IMG/VR virus record: IMGVR_UViG_3300042691_039521 | Location: 1-64,000 of that record | Length of the DNA stretch: 64,000 nucleotides | Strand: one strand, 5' to 3' | Source: a virus | Shown here: piece by piece, positions 21,592 to 29,386 of the stretch | Layout of the letters: the number at the start of each line of letters is the position of its first letter | Numbering within the stretch: the stretch's first letter is position 1 | The notes under the pieces: generated by a model | Told to the model about the DNA's origin: nothing | Database searches by the model: none | Seen by the model: only the letters and a program-made list of their open reading frames with translations | Program-made: the position numbers and the translations under genes

Positions 21592-21908
21592 TTCTAACAA
21601 AAGCAATAGACTCTATGACTGAAGCCCTTGATTCAATAGGGCTTTATGTGATTGACTGCAATATGCTCATTCAGAGTACAAAACACTATTCAAATCTTGA
21701 GGATCTGAAAAGTGATGTATTAAACAAACAAGCTTCTATTATTCTAGATGTTGATTGCTTCATGGGAAATGCCGCTTGGAGACAGGACGCTCCCTTTATG
21801 CCAGAAATTTTAAATCCAACAGATTTTCTTAATGAAGTTATGTCTATAGATATTGGTGACATAGCTTCGATTTTGAAAGAAAAGAAAAATGAAACCTTCG
21901 ACGGCTAA
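21576..21908 (+). CDS. Small hypothetical protein
   Basis: This is a 110-residue acidic protein if started at the TTG at 21576; an in-frame ATG at 21615 would give 97 residues. Neither start has its own good ribosome-binding site. It may be read by coupling from the leader at 21553. It is probably helical (MTEALDSIGLYVIDCNMLI). No domain is recognised. Its end overlaps the nuclease-like gene by 20 bases. Confidence 0.5.
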   Translation: MDAKIVLTKAIDSMTEALDSIGLYVIDCNMLIQSTKHYSNLEDLKSDVLNKQASIILDVDCFMGNAAWRQDAPFMPEILNPTDFLNEVMSIDIGDIASILKEKKNETFDG

Positions 21909-22257
21909 AACTAAGGGCGCAAAAACTGAAGCAGATTTTGTTGACTGGATCAAATTACGTGGTGTTCCAAATGCTGAACGCAGACATTTATCTGGTCAGT
22001 ACGATAAAGGTGACGTTGCTGGTTGGGTTAAGGGAAATGGTGAAAAAAGTGTTTGTGTTGAAGTTAAATCAGGTGGTTCTCTGAAGATTCCTGCTTGGAT
22101 AAAGGAGCTTGACGCAGAGGTAAAAAATGCACAGGCTGATATTGGTTTCATTGCAATTCGTCCTAGTGGAAAACCAAAGGTTGAAGACTGGTGGGCTGTT
22201 CTCCCAATTCCGGAAATGATGCGCCTTCTTGAAGAAGCAGGATATATTCCAACATGA
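21889..22257 (+). CDS. PD-(D/E)XK nuclease, Holliday junction resolvase-like
   Basis: This 122-residue protein has the fold pattern of phage and archaeal Hjc-type resolvases. KTEADFVDWIKLRG is the N-terminal helix with Glu, followed by AERRHLSGQYDKGDVAGW with the catalytic Asp, CVEVKSGGSLKIPAWIKELD with the E-V-K motif, and a DWWAVLP end. It could resolve recombination branches before packaging. Confidence 0.75.
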   Translation: MKPSTAKTKGAKTEADFVDWIKLRGVPNAERRHLSGQYDKGDVAGWVKGNGEKSVCVEVKSGGSLKIPAWIKELDAEVKNAQADIGFIAIRPSGKPKVEDWWAVLPIPEMMRLLEEAGYIPT

Positions 22258-22952
22258 AGATTGTTGTTGGCTGTCCCACCAGAAATAGAACATGGATTCT
22301 AGAAAAATGGCGCGACCATGTAGAGTTAGCAACCCCAGGTAATTGGGATTTAGAGTACTTATTTGTTGTTGGCGATAATGATCGTGAAACTATAGAGATG
22401 CTCTCTTCTTGGAAGAGAGCAAATATTATCTATGTTGAAGAACAAGATCCAGGCATGAAGCGAACTTGGAATTCTAGTCGATATGATCACATGGTTTTTT
22501 TGAGAAACACTCTTTTGGATTCGGTGCGACACATTAATCCAGATCTTTTTCTCAGCCTTGATTCGGATATTCTACTTGGACAAAACACTCTAAGAGAGAT
22601 GTACGAAACTGCTGTAGAGTATGAATTTGACGCTGTAGGCGGCTTGACTTGGTTGGACCCAATCGACCCTAAGTGTACAAATATTGCTTCTTGGGTTGGT
22701 TCAGATATGAAAGGCTTTAAGAGGGTTATCTCTAGGGGACATCATAAAGTTGATATCATAATGGCTATAAAACTGATGCTACCTTCAGCATATAATGTAG
22801 AGTATGCTTATCATAGAATGGGTGAAGATCTGGGTTGGAGTAAGAATATGTTTTTGAATCAAAAACGCATTGGAATGGATGGAAGAACTCCAAGTAAACA
22901 CATTATGAAACCCGAGTATTTGAATATGATTGATAAAAGGCTTTCTTGGTGA
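22254..22952 (+). CDS. GT-A fold glycosyltransferase
   Basis: This 232-residue protein starts MKIVVGCPTRNRTWIL, the first strand and nucleotide loop of a GT-A enzyme. A DxD-like metal site follows in LFLSLDSDILLG. It has no membrane segment. It opens the glycan cassette with a 4-base overlap and probably transfers a sugar to a protein or glycan acceptor. Confidence 0.75.
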   Translation: MKIVVGCPTRNRTWILEKWRDHVELATPGNWDLEYLFVVGDNDRETIEMLSSWKRANIIYVEEQDPGMKRTWNSSRYDHMVFLRNTLLDSVRHINPDLFLSLDSDILLGQNTLREMYETAVEYEFDAVGGLTWLDPIDPKCTNIASWVGSDMKGFKRVISRGHHKVDIIMAIKLMLPSAYNVEYAYHRMGEDLGWSKNMFLNQKRIGMDGRTPSKHIMKPEYLNMIDKRLSW

Positions 22953-23701
22953 AATTATTCTTGATGTTAGTGACCAAAAATGAATCATCAAGATATCTTC
23001 AAAAGTTTATAGAACACCACAACTTCTTTGATGATGTTTTCGTCTACGACGATAGATCGGATGATCAAACAGTTGAACTCGCTCGCTCAGCGGGCTGGAG
23101 GGTTGTGATTAGGCAAGAAGATGAACCCTCCTTTATGGAGCACGAAGGAAAGTTTAGATTTAATTCGTGGAAAAGCTTTGAAGAAAATATGCATCCCGAA
23201 TATGGCGACTGGATACTTTCAATAGATGCAGATGAATTTATTATCACAGAATCTGATTTAACAATTAAAGAAAATATACTAGAAGAAATAAAGAAAGCCG
23301 AAGATGCTAATCATCATTTAATTAGAATTCTCCGACGAGAAATTTGGAAAATGGATGAAACAGGTTGCTTCTTAAGGGTTGACGGATTCTGGAAAAATGA
23401 TATAATATATAGATTGTTTAAATACAAAGAAAATGGAACCTGGAGTAAAAAGCCCATGGGCTGTGGATCTGCTCCAACATATGTGGGAATGAATGGACGG
23501 CTTAGCCAGAATCTTTTTGTGCTTCATTTTGGTTATACTAATTCGGATGATAGACAAACTAGATATGATAGATATATTTCACTTCCAGATCATGGGCATA
23601 ACGATCAACACATTAAATCAATCATAAAGAATCCGGTGCTAAAGAAGTATTCAGGACCTAAACCGGAATGGGTAGATAGGGAGATAAGTGAAGCAGTATA
23701 G
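22949..23701 (+). CDS. GT2-like glycosyltransferase
   Basis: This 250-residue protein is read from the GTG at 22949 that overlaps the previous stop. LMLVTKNESSRYLQKFIEHH at the N-terminus, YDDRSDDQTVELA and the metal-binding SIDADEF identify the glycosyltransferase family 2 (or GT92-like) fold. Donor and acceptor are unknown. It belongs to the glycan cassette. Confidence 0.8.
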   Translation: MKLFLMLVTKNESSRYLQKFIEHHNFFDDVFVYDDRSDDQTVELARSAGWRVVIRQEDEPSFMEHEGKFRFNSWKSFEENMHPEYGDWILSIDADEFIITESDLTIKENILEEIKKAEDANHHLIRILRREIWKMDETGCFLRVDGFWKNDIIYRLFKYKENGTWSKKPMGCGSAPTYVGMNGRLSQNLFVLHFGYTNSDDRQTRYDRYISLPDHGHNDQHIKSIIKNPVLKKYSGPKPEWVDREISEAV

Positions 23702-24500
23702 CTTTAAACAACTTGGTGATGTAGGTAGATTGGGTAATCAGCTATTCCAAATAGCTTGGACATATGCACAAGCTAAGGCTCATGGTGGAGATGTCTGTAT
23801 TATTCCTAATTGGGATTATAAGCCATTCTTTAGAATTCCAGAAGAATTCTATAGGGAAGCTGGACCAAGATCTATAGATGGAGGAAGAGAGTTTTACCAA
23901 GATTTAGATTATTGGAATGGATATCATCAAGATATATGGCATATGTTTCAACCTTCTAATGAAGCAATGGATAGAGTTATAGACTCTTTTGGTCTTGATC
24001 TATTCTCAACATTTGATGGAGCATGTTCTGTGCATTATCGACGCGGCGATTATCTAAACAACCCAAATCATTTCCCCACCTTACCAGATTCATATTATGA
24101 ATCTGCAATGAAAAAGGTCTTAGAAAAAAGGGAAGATACAATATTTTGGGTATTTTCTGATGGTATACCTTTTGTGCGAAATGCTCACTTACAATCTGAT
24201 TTTACAAAATCATTACTTGAGAATGATCAGATTATGTACTATCAAGGAGTCGTAACGCCAATACCCCCAAGTCAGAGAACCAGTGAGCCTTTAGACTGGA
24301 TAGATATGTTTGCCATGTCGTTTTGTAAGGATCACATAATAGCCAACTCCACATTTTCGTGGTGGTCAGCTTTTCTTTCTGGCCCAGGAGAAACTTTTTT
24401 CCCATCCAAATGGTTTGGGACCCACCCGGCAGTAAGAGATATACCATGGAGAAAAATGATACCAGAAGAATGGAGTGAATGTAATGTTGATGGACTTTAA
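23688..24500 (+). CDS. GT11 alpha-1,2-fucosyltransferase-like protein
   Basis: This 270-residue protein resembles family GT11: GRLGNQLFQIAWTYAQAKA at the N-terminus, the GDP-fucose-binding HYRRGDYLNN, and IIANSTFSWWSAFLSGP near the C-terminus. GT11 enzymes add L-fucose in alpha-1,2 linkage. With a GDP-mannose-3,5-epimerase-like gene at 27179 the donor here may be GDP-L-galactose instead. The start is GTG inside the end of the previous gene. Confidence 0.85.
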   Translation: MKQYSFKQLGDVGRLGNQLFQIAWTYAQAKAHGGDVCIIPNWDYKPFFRIPEEFYREAGPRSIDGGREFYQDLDYWNGYHQDIWHMFQPSNEAMDRVIDSFGLDLFSTFDGACSVHYRRGDYLNNPNHFPTLPDSYYESAMKKVLEKREDTIFWVFSDGIPFVRNAHLQSDFTKSLLENDQIMYYQGVVTPIPPSQRTSEPLDWIDMFAMSFCKDHIIANSTFSWWSAFLSGPGETFFPSKWFGTHPAVRDIPWRKMIPEEWSECNVDGL

Positions 24501-25119
24501 TCAAGTTTATAAAAAATACAAGTTGCAAATAAATGGGGTACTACATGTTGGCGCACATTATGCCGAGGAAGCCAAGTTATATTCAGACCATAAAACTGGT
24601 CCAGTATGGTGGATAGAAGCTAATCCCGAGGTCCAGAGCCTCATTAAGAATAACCTTAGAGGTTTTCCTAACCAAACATTAATTGAAGCTTTAGTTTTTT
24701 CTGAGGATGGGATAGAGAAGAATTTTAATGTTACAAACTATGGTGGAATGTCATCTTCTATATACGAGTTTGGAACACATACGTCCTTTAGTCCAGATAT
24801 TCATTTTGAAAAGACTCTAAAATTGAAGACTAAAACTATTGATTCTATATGGAAAGAAAATAAGATAGAAGCAAACTTTATGAACATGGATCTACAAGGA
24901 GCAGAGGGGCCAGCCTTGCGAGGGGCTGTAGATTCTATTCCAAAACTTGACTACGTAATGACAGAGGTAAACAAAGCAGAAGTATACGTAGGTTGTACTC
25001 AGATCGGTGAAATAGACGAGATTCTATCTGATTTTAAACGGGTTGAAACATTCTGGGTTGGGAACCAAGGTTGGGGTGACGCTCTTTATATACGCAAAAC
25101 ACTATTGGGAGGCAAATAA
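24484..25119 (+). CDS. FkbM-family methyltransferase
   Basis: This 211-residue protein matches the FkbM (Methyltransf_21) family. GVLHVGAHYAEEAKLY is the SAM-binding first strand (V-G-A-H, then acid), WIEANPE the second, and FMNMDLQGAEGPALRGA the catalytic D-x-Q-G-A-E region. Family members put methyl groups on sugar hydroxyls. It sits among the glycosyltransferases and may cap the glycan. ATGs at 24484 and 24490 are possible starts; GGAG favours 24484. Confidence 0.85.
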   Translation: MLMDFNQVYKKYKLQINGVLHVGAHYAEEAKLYSDHKTGPVWWIEANPEVQSLIKNNLRGFPNQTLIEALVFSEDGIEKNFNVTNYGGMSSSIYEFGTHTSFSPDIHFEKTLKLKTKTIDSIWKENKIEANFMNMDLQGAEGPALRGAVDSIPKLDYVMTEVNKAEVYVGCTQIGEIDEILSDFKRVETFWVGNQGWGDALYIRKTLLGGK

Positions 25120-25862
25120 TGATGACAGATATTCACGTTTTGATTCCTTCGTACAACTGCTTGGAATGGATCGAAAGATGCCTAGACTCACTCTATAGTC
25201 AAACCACGCAGCCAGTGAAAGTTTTGGTTATAGACGATGCTTCAACAGAAGAGGGGTATGCGGAAAAGGCTCTAGAGGAATGTCAGAAACATGGGTATAT
25301 GTATCTACGCAATGATGTGAATGAAAAGTGTCCATATAACCTTTGGCTCGGAGCTAAGATTCTGAATCCTAATCCAGATGATGTTATTTTTCTTTTAGAT
25401 GGAGATGATTTTCTCCCTCACGAAAATGTGCTATCTCGGATTCAAGAAGTATATCAAGATCCAGATGTTTGGATGACATATGGAAATTATGTTCCATATC
25501 CAAAGAATACAGGGCAAACCCTAGCCTCAGCTTATCCTCCAAAAATTATTAAGAATAGAGATTTTCGTACAGGGGGTAACCATTTTAATCATCCAATTAC
25601 TTTCCGTAGATTCTTATTTGATGAGATTACAGAAGAAGATTTAAAAACAAATGATGGAAGATGGTTTCGTGGCGGCTATGATTATGCTATTATTGTGCCA
25701 ATGTTAGAAATGGCAACTGGCGAGCACTATAGATTCTTAAACGAAGTTCTCTATAGCTATAATGCTGTTAACCCAATTTCTGATTCGAAAGTAAATATTG
25801 ACTTAATTCATGAGACAAATCAACTAGTTAATCGGCCAAAAAGAGAGGTTCTTAATAGATGA
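25119..25862 (+). CDS. GT2 family glycosyltransferase
   Basis: This 247-residue GT-A enzyme has HVLIPSYNCLEWIERCLDSL at the N-terminus, VLVIDDAST, and the metal site FLLDGDDFLPH. It starts at the TAATG overlap. It is the third GT-A enzyme of the cassette, so the glycan probably has several sugars. Confidence 0.85.
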   Translation: MMTDIHVLIPSYNCLEWIERCLDSLYSQTTQPVKVLVIDDASTEEGYAEKALEECQKHGYMYLRNDVNEKCPYNLWLGAKILNPNPDDVIFLLDGDDFLPHENVLSRIQEVYQDPDVWMTYGNYVPYPKNTGQTLASAYPPKIIKNRDFRTGGNHFNHPITFRRFLFDEITEEDLKTNDGRWFRGGYDYAIIVPMLEMATGEHYRFLNEVLYSYNAVNPISDSKVNIDLIHETNQLVNRPKREVLNR

Positions 25863-26560
25863 ATTTATTCAAGGATTCCGTTGAGAAGTTTCCTAATTAT
25901 AATTCACAGCACGGTGAAGATAAAATTATTGCAGGTATATTTGATCGTATAGGCGAGGGACAAAAAAGATGTATGGAATTTGGTGCTGCAGATGGAGTAT
26001 TTTGTTCTAACACCTATCCTCTATGGCATATGCGTGGATGGTCTGCTACCTTGATTGAGTCAGATGAAGCACTATTTAGTCAGTTGAAAGATAGGGTTGA
26101 CGGTAATGATAAAATTGAAATCATTAATGCCGAGGTGAATAACGTTGATGATTTTGTAGATTATGAATTAGATTTATTATCTATTGATGTTGACGGCGAA
26201 GACTATGACATATGGGATGCTACAACAATTCGTCACAGAGTTGTTGTGATAGAGCACAACCCCACGTTCCCACTACATGTTTGGTATCATGGCGGAAGAT
26301 GGCAGGGTTGCTCTGCTAGGTCTTTGCATCACTTAGCTGTTTCAAAGGGTTATAGATTAGTATCTGCAACCAAGACTAATCTAATCTTCGTAAGAGAAGA
26401 GGAAGCTTCTTTTATGAATGAGTTCGATGATACACTTGAAGCGAATTTTGATGACAGTCAATTAAATTACGTTATTACAGATTATCAAGGAAATTTTGAT
26501 GTAGTTGGAGAGCTTCCTTACGGGATGATTCACAGAGAAAAGATGGGGTTTCATGTCTGA
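25859..26560 (+). CDS. SAM-dependent methyltransferase-like protein
   Basis: This 233-residue protein has the beginning of a FkbM-like or related fold: SQHGEDKIIAGIF, then CMEFGAADGVFCSNTYPL as the SAM loop, TLIESDEALF as strand 2, and LLSIDVDGEDYDIWD as the acidic catalytic strand. The target is unknown; the cassette suggests a sugar. Overlaps with both neighbours are 4 to 8 bases. Confidence 0.7.
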   Translation: MNLFKDSVEKFPNYNSQHGEDKIIAGIFDRIGEGQKRCMEFGAADGVFCSNTYPLWHMRGWSATLIESDEALFSQLKDRVDGNDKIEIINAEVNNVDDFVDYELDLLSIDVDGEDYDIWDATTIRHRVVVIEHNPTFPLHVWYHGGRWQGCSARSLHHLAVSKGYRLVSATKTNLIFVREEEASFMNEFDDTLEANFDDSQLNYVITDYQGNFDVVGELPYGMIHREKMGFHV

Positions 26561-27182
26561 TTATAAACAAGAATACGAACAATGGAAAGAAGATGGGGCG
26601 ATTGTTACAAAAAGATCTGTACCAGAAGAGGTAAAATGGTTTCTTATTTTAGATTATGCAAAACGTTTTAATCTAGATACACTTATCGAAACTGGAACAG
26701 CAGTTGCTGATACGCTTATTCATGTGGGTCATCAGTTTGAAAATATTTATTCATTTGAGTTAATGGAAACTTATTGGACTGTTGCGAAGCAGAATTTACA
26801 AGAAGCAAAAATTGATGCACATGTATTTAATGAGTCTTCTGCTGGGCAGTCGTTTATAAACCTAGTTAAGACCATTGACCAACCAGCCCTATTCTATTTA
26901 GATGCACACTATTCTGGAGAGGGGACTGGTAGTGACCCTTCACTTTCCACACCACACGTTCCCGTCAGGCAGGAGCTTAAAGTTATAACAACACATTCTC
27001 CTTACAATAATAGAAATGTTATTATTGTTGATGATGCTCGTTGCTTTAAGGGACAAGAATTTCATTCTGATGAATATAGTGGATACCCATCCATGGAAGA
27101 ACTGCAAGAAATTGTAAAAGGAACTCATATTGTAACACGTCAAGCAGATGCTTTTGTATTAACACCTAAGGATGTATCATGA
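26553..27182 (+). CDS. Class I methyltransferase-like protein
   Basis: This 209-residue protein has LIETGTAVADTLIHV as the glycine-poor SAM loop and IYSFELMETYWTVAK as strand 2. A PALFYLDAHYSG metal-like site is of the sort found in macrocin-O-methyltransferase-like enzymes. It is the third methyltransferase-like gene in a row. Assignment is by pattern only. Confidence 0.65.
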   Translation: MSDYKQEYEQWKEDGAIVTKRSVPEEVKWFLILDYAKRFNLDTLIETGTAVADTLIHVGHQFENIYSFELMETYWTVAKQNLQEAKIDAHVFNESSAGQSFINLVKTIDQPALFYLDAHYSGEGTGSDPSLSTPHVPVRQELKVITTHSPYNNRNVIIVDDARCFKGQEFHSDEYSGYPSMEELQEIVKGTHIVTRQADAFVLTPKDVS

Positions 27183-28150
27183 ATATACTAGTTGCTGGAG
27201 CGGGTGGGTTTATTGGGGGTCATCTTGCTCGTAGATTACTTGCAGAAGGTCATGATGTATGTGGAGTTGATATCAAACCAGAGTGGGATTGGTATCAGCT
27301 TAATACAGATTATGAAGATAATTATAGAAGATTCTGCCTTGATCTTAGAGATTACGGAAATTGTATTGATGTAACTCGTTGGAGTGGAGCGGAACGAGTT
27401 TATAATCTAGCAGCAGACATGGGGGGCATGGGCTTTATTGCAACTCACCGGGTTGATTGTATGCAATCTGCTCTGGTAACGATTAATATATTACGAGCAG
27501 CTGATCGGTTCGGAGTTGATCAGGTCTTCTATTCTTCATCTGCTTGTGTTTATAACGATAAACTACAGCAAGATACGGAGGTATCTCTTAAGGAGGATGA
27601 TGCATGGCCAGCAGATCCAGAGCCAGGATATGGTATGGAGAAACTTTTCGGAGAAGAAATTGCTAAATTCTATCGTGAAGAAACTGGTCTACGTACAGTG
27701 GTGGCTCGTTTCCACAACATTTTTGGTCCTAATGGCACCTTTGCTGGTGGTCGAGAAAAGGCTCCGGCTGCGATTTGTAGAAAGGTTATAGAAGCTAAGC
27801 TTAGTGGTAATTATGAGATTGAAATTTGGGGTGATGGAGAACAAACTAGATCATTCTTATATGTTGATGAGTGCTTAGAGGGTGTACAGAAAATGATTGA
27901 TGCCGACGTTGATTTTCCGCTCAATCTCGGTAGTTCAGAGCTTGTTTCAATTAATGATCTTGTTTCCATGGTAGAAGATATTGCGGGAATTAAACTGCAT
28001 CGAAACTATGATCTTTCAGCCCCTCAGGGCGTTCGTGGTCGAAATAGTGATAACACAAAAATTCAAGAAGTTCTAGGTTGGACTCCAACCGAATCTCTCT
28101 ATTCTGGTTTAGAAAAAACATATGAGTGGATTTATAATAAGCTTATATGA
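27179..28150 (+). CDS. GDP-mannose 3,5-epimerase-like SDR enzyme
   Basis: This 323-residue extended short-chain dehydrogenase has the NAD loop GAGGFIGGHL at 7-16. ADMGGMGFI (about 79-87) is a hallmark of GDP-mannose-3,5-epimerase. SSSACVY carries the catalytic Cys region, GYGMEKLFGEE the Tyr-x3-Lys, and RFHNIFGPNGT follows. The enzyme converts GDP-D-mannose to GDP-L-galactose and GDP-L-gulose. It is the only nucleotide-sugar enzyme in the cassette, so it probably makes the donor for the GT11-like enzyme. Confidence 0.78.
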   Translation: MNILVAGAGGFIGGHLARRLLAEGHDVCGVDIKPEWDWYQLNTDYEDNYRRFCLDLRDYGNCIDVTRWSGAERVYNLAADMGGMGFIATHRVDCMQSALVTINILRAADRFGVDQVFYSSSACVYNDKLQQDTEVSLKEDDAWPADPEPGYGMEKLFGEEIAKFYREETGLRTVVARFHNIFGPNGTFAGGREKAPAAICRKVIEAKLSGNYEIEIWGDGEQTRSFLYVDECLEGVQKMIDADVDFPLNLGSSELVSINDLVSMVEDIAGIKLHRNYDLSAPQGVRGRNSDNTKIQEVLGWTPTESLYSGLEKTYEWIYNKLI

Positions 28151-28158
28151 TGTTTTTT

Positions 28159-28178
28159 GTCGATAAACATAATAGACG
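28159..28178 (+). promoter_or_regulatory. Candidate late promoter of packaging genes (site E)
   Basis: GTCGATAAACATAATAGACG has TCGATA, seven bases and TAGACG. It lies 20 bases before the packaging operon start at 28200. A TAAG element is 17 bases upstream of GTCGATAA (28138). Confidence 0.6.
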
Positions 28179-28199
28179 TTTACGAAAGGAAAACATAAA

Positions 28200-28874
28200 T
28201 TGCCACCCAAGGTCACTAATTTTAATACCGGTGAAGAAGTAGACATTACAGAAATAGAGGAAATAGAACAATATAAAGGAGTTACGGTTAAGACCCCATC
28301 AGGGGCGGAAATCTCCTTGTTAACAGATGATGAAGCTAGATTCTACAATCAAATAGCTAAACAATATCAAGAACATAATAAGTTTACAAATATTTCCGAT
28401 CTATTAGAGCTAGATAGGGTTTTGAATTTAGAAGTTTTATGTTTTCGTCAATCAACTTGGGCGTTGCTTGAGTCTGATTATGACGGTAAGCCTGTCTCCA
28501 AAGACTTGCAAAAGAACATAAAAGAGCTTTCAAGAGAGATTCGTGATATTAAAACAGGTCTTGGAATAGATAAAAAAACGAGAGACTTAGGCAAGGGCGA
28601 TACGATTGCAGAAAAATGGGAAAATCTAAAGAGACGTGCTCTTGAGTTTGGGTATATGAGAAATGAACAACTCATTAAATCTCATACCAATTGGAAAGAG
28701 TTGGAAGCAAGAATAACTGCATACAAGAATTCAACCGATGTTGAAAGAACTCAATTTGATTTACATCTTGAAGATATTGTTGAATGGTTAGAGGAAAAGT
28801 TTGTAGAATTTAATGAGATAGATGAAGCGTTTAGAGAGAGTCAGGCTATGTGGATTAGGGAGTTTAAGGCTTGA
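28200..28874 (+). CDS. Packaging-associated protein, possible terminase small subunit
   Basis: This 224-residue largely helical, charged protein is read from TTG (PPKVTN...) behind GAAAGGAAAA. Its position directly before an HTH protein and the large terminase suggests a small-terminase or packaging accessory role. No domain is recognised. The long helices at 95-125 and 180-224 could oligomerise. Confidence 0.5.
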   Translation: MPPKVTNFNTGEEVDITEIEEIEQYKGVTVKTPSGAEISLLTDDEARFYNQIAKQYQEHNKFTNISDLLELDRVLNLEVLCFRQSTWALLESDYDGKPVSKDLQKNIKELSREIRDIKTGLGIDKKTRDLGKGDTIAEKWENLKRRALEFGYMRNEQLIKSHTNWKELEARITAYKNSTDVERTQFDLHLEDIVEWLEEKFVEFNEIDEAFRESQAMWIREFKA

Positions 28875-29386
28875 GCAAGAAAAAAGAGTTACACGAAAAG
28901 ATCATTTCTCTTAAAGAGAAAAAATTTCCTCAACTCCAAGAAATAGATTGGTCTGAAGTTTTAAGAAAAAATCCTGATGTTTTAGAGAATATTGTCGGAG
29001 ACATTGTTAAAGTAGAGGGAGCGCGTAGAAAAGTTGAACGCTCTAAGGCTACTCGCAGGATTAGTGCTATCTATAACATTGATCACTCTGAGAGAGAGTT
29101 CAAAGAGTCTTTTTCGATTCTAACTGGCTCGGAAAGTCTTAGAAAAACAGCTTCTAAAATAGACGTTTCCCCAGCTTATGTTCATAACCTTAAGCTTGGG
29201 AAAGCACAACCAACATTGGAAATCATGGAAGCAATAGCCTATGCATATGATCGTCACCCATCATTTTTTCTTGAGTATAGAATTCATTATGTTTTAGAAT
29301 CTATTTCTTCTTTTTTAGTAAAGAACCCAGAAACGGCTACTGCTTGGTTTTCTAAGGTAACAAACGGGATATCTCTTCATGATTGA
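28871..29386 (+). CDS. HTH protein, candidate terminase small subunit
   Basis: This 171-residue protein starts at TTG (TTGA overlap). A helix-turn-helix of the XRE type lies at about 90-130 (SLRKTASKIDVSPAYVHNLKLGKAQPTLEIMEAI). A Lys/Arg-rich N-terminal helix comes first. A DNA-binding protein immediately before terL is the usual place of the small terminase, which recognises the packaging site. It could equally be a late regulator. Confidence 0.6.
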   Translation: MSKKKELHEKIISLKEKKFPQLQEIDWSEVLRKNPDVLENIVGDIVKVEGARRKVERSKATRRISAIYNIDHSEREFKESFSILTGSESLRKTASKIDVSPAYVHNLKLGKAQPTLEIMEAIAYAYDRHPSFFLEYRIHYVLESISSFLVKNPETATAWFSKVTNGISLHD

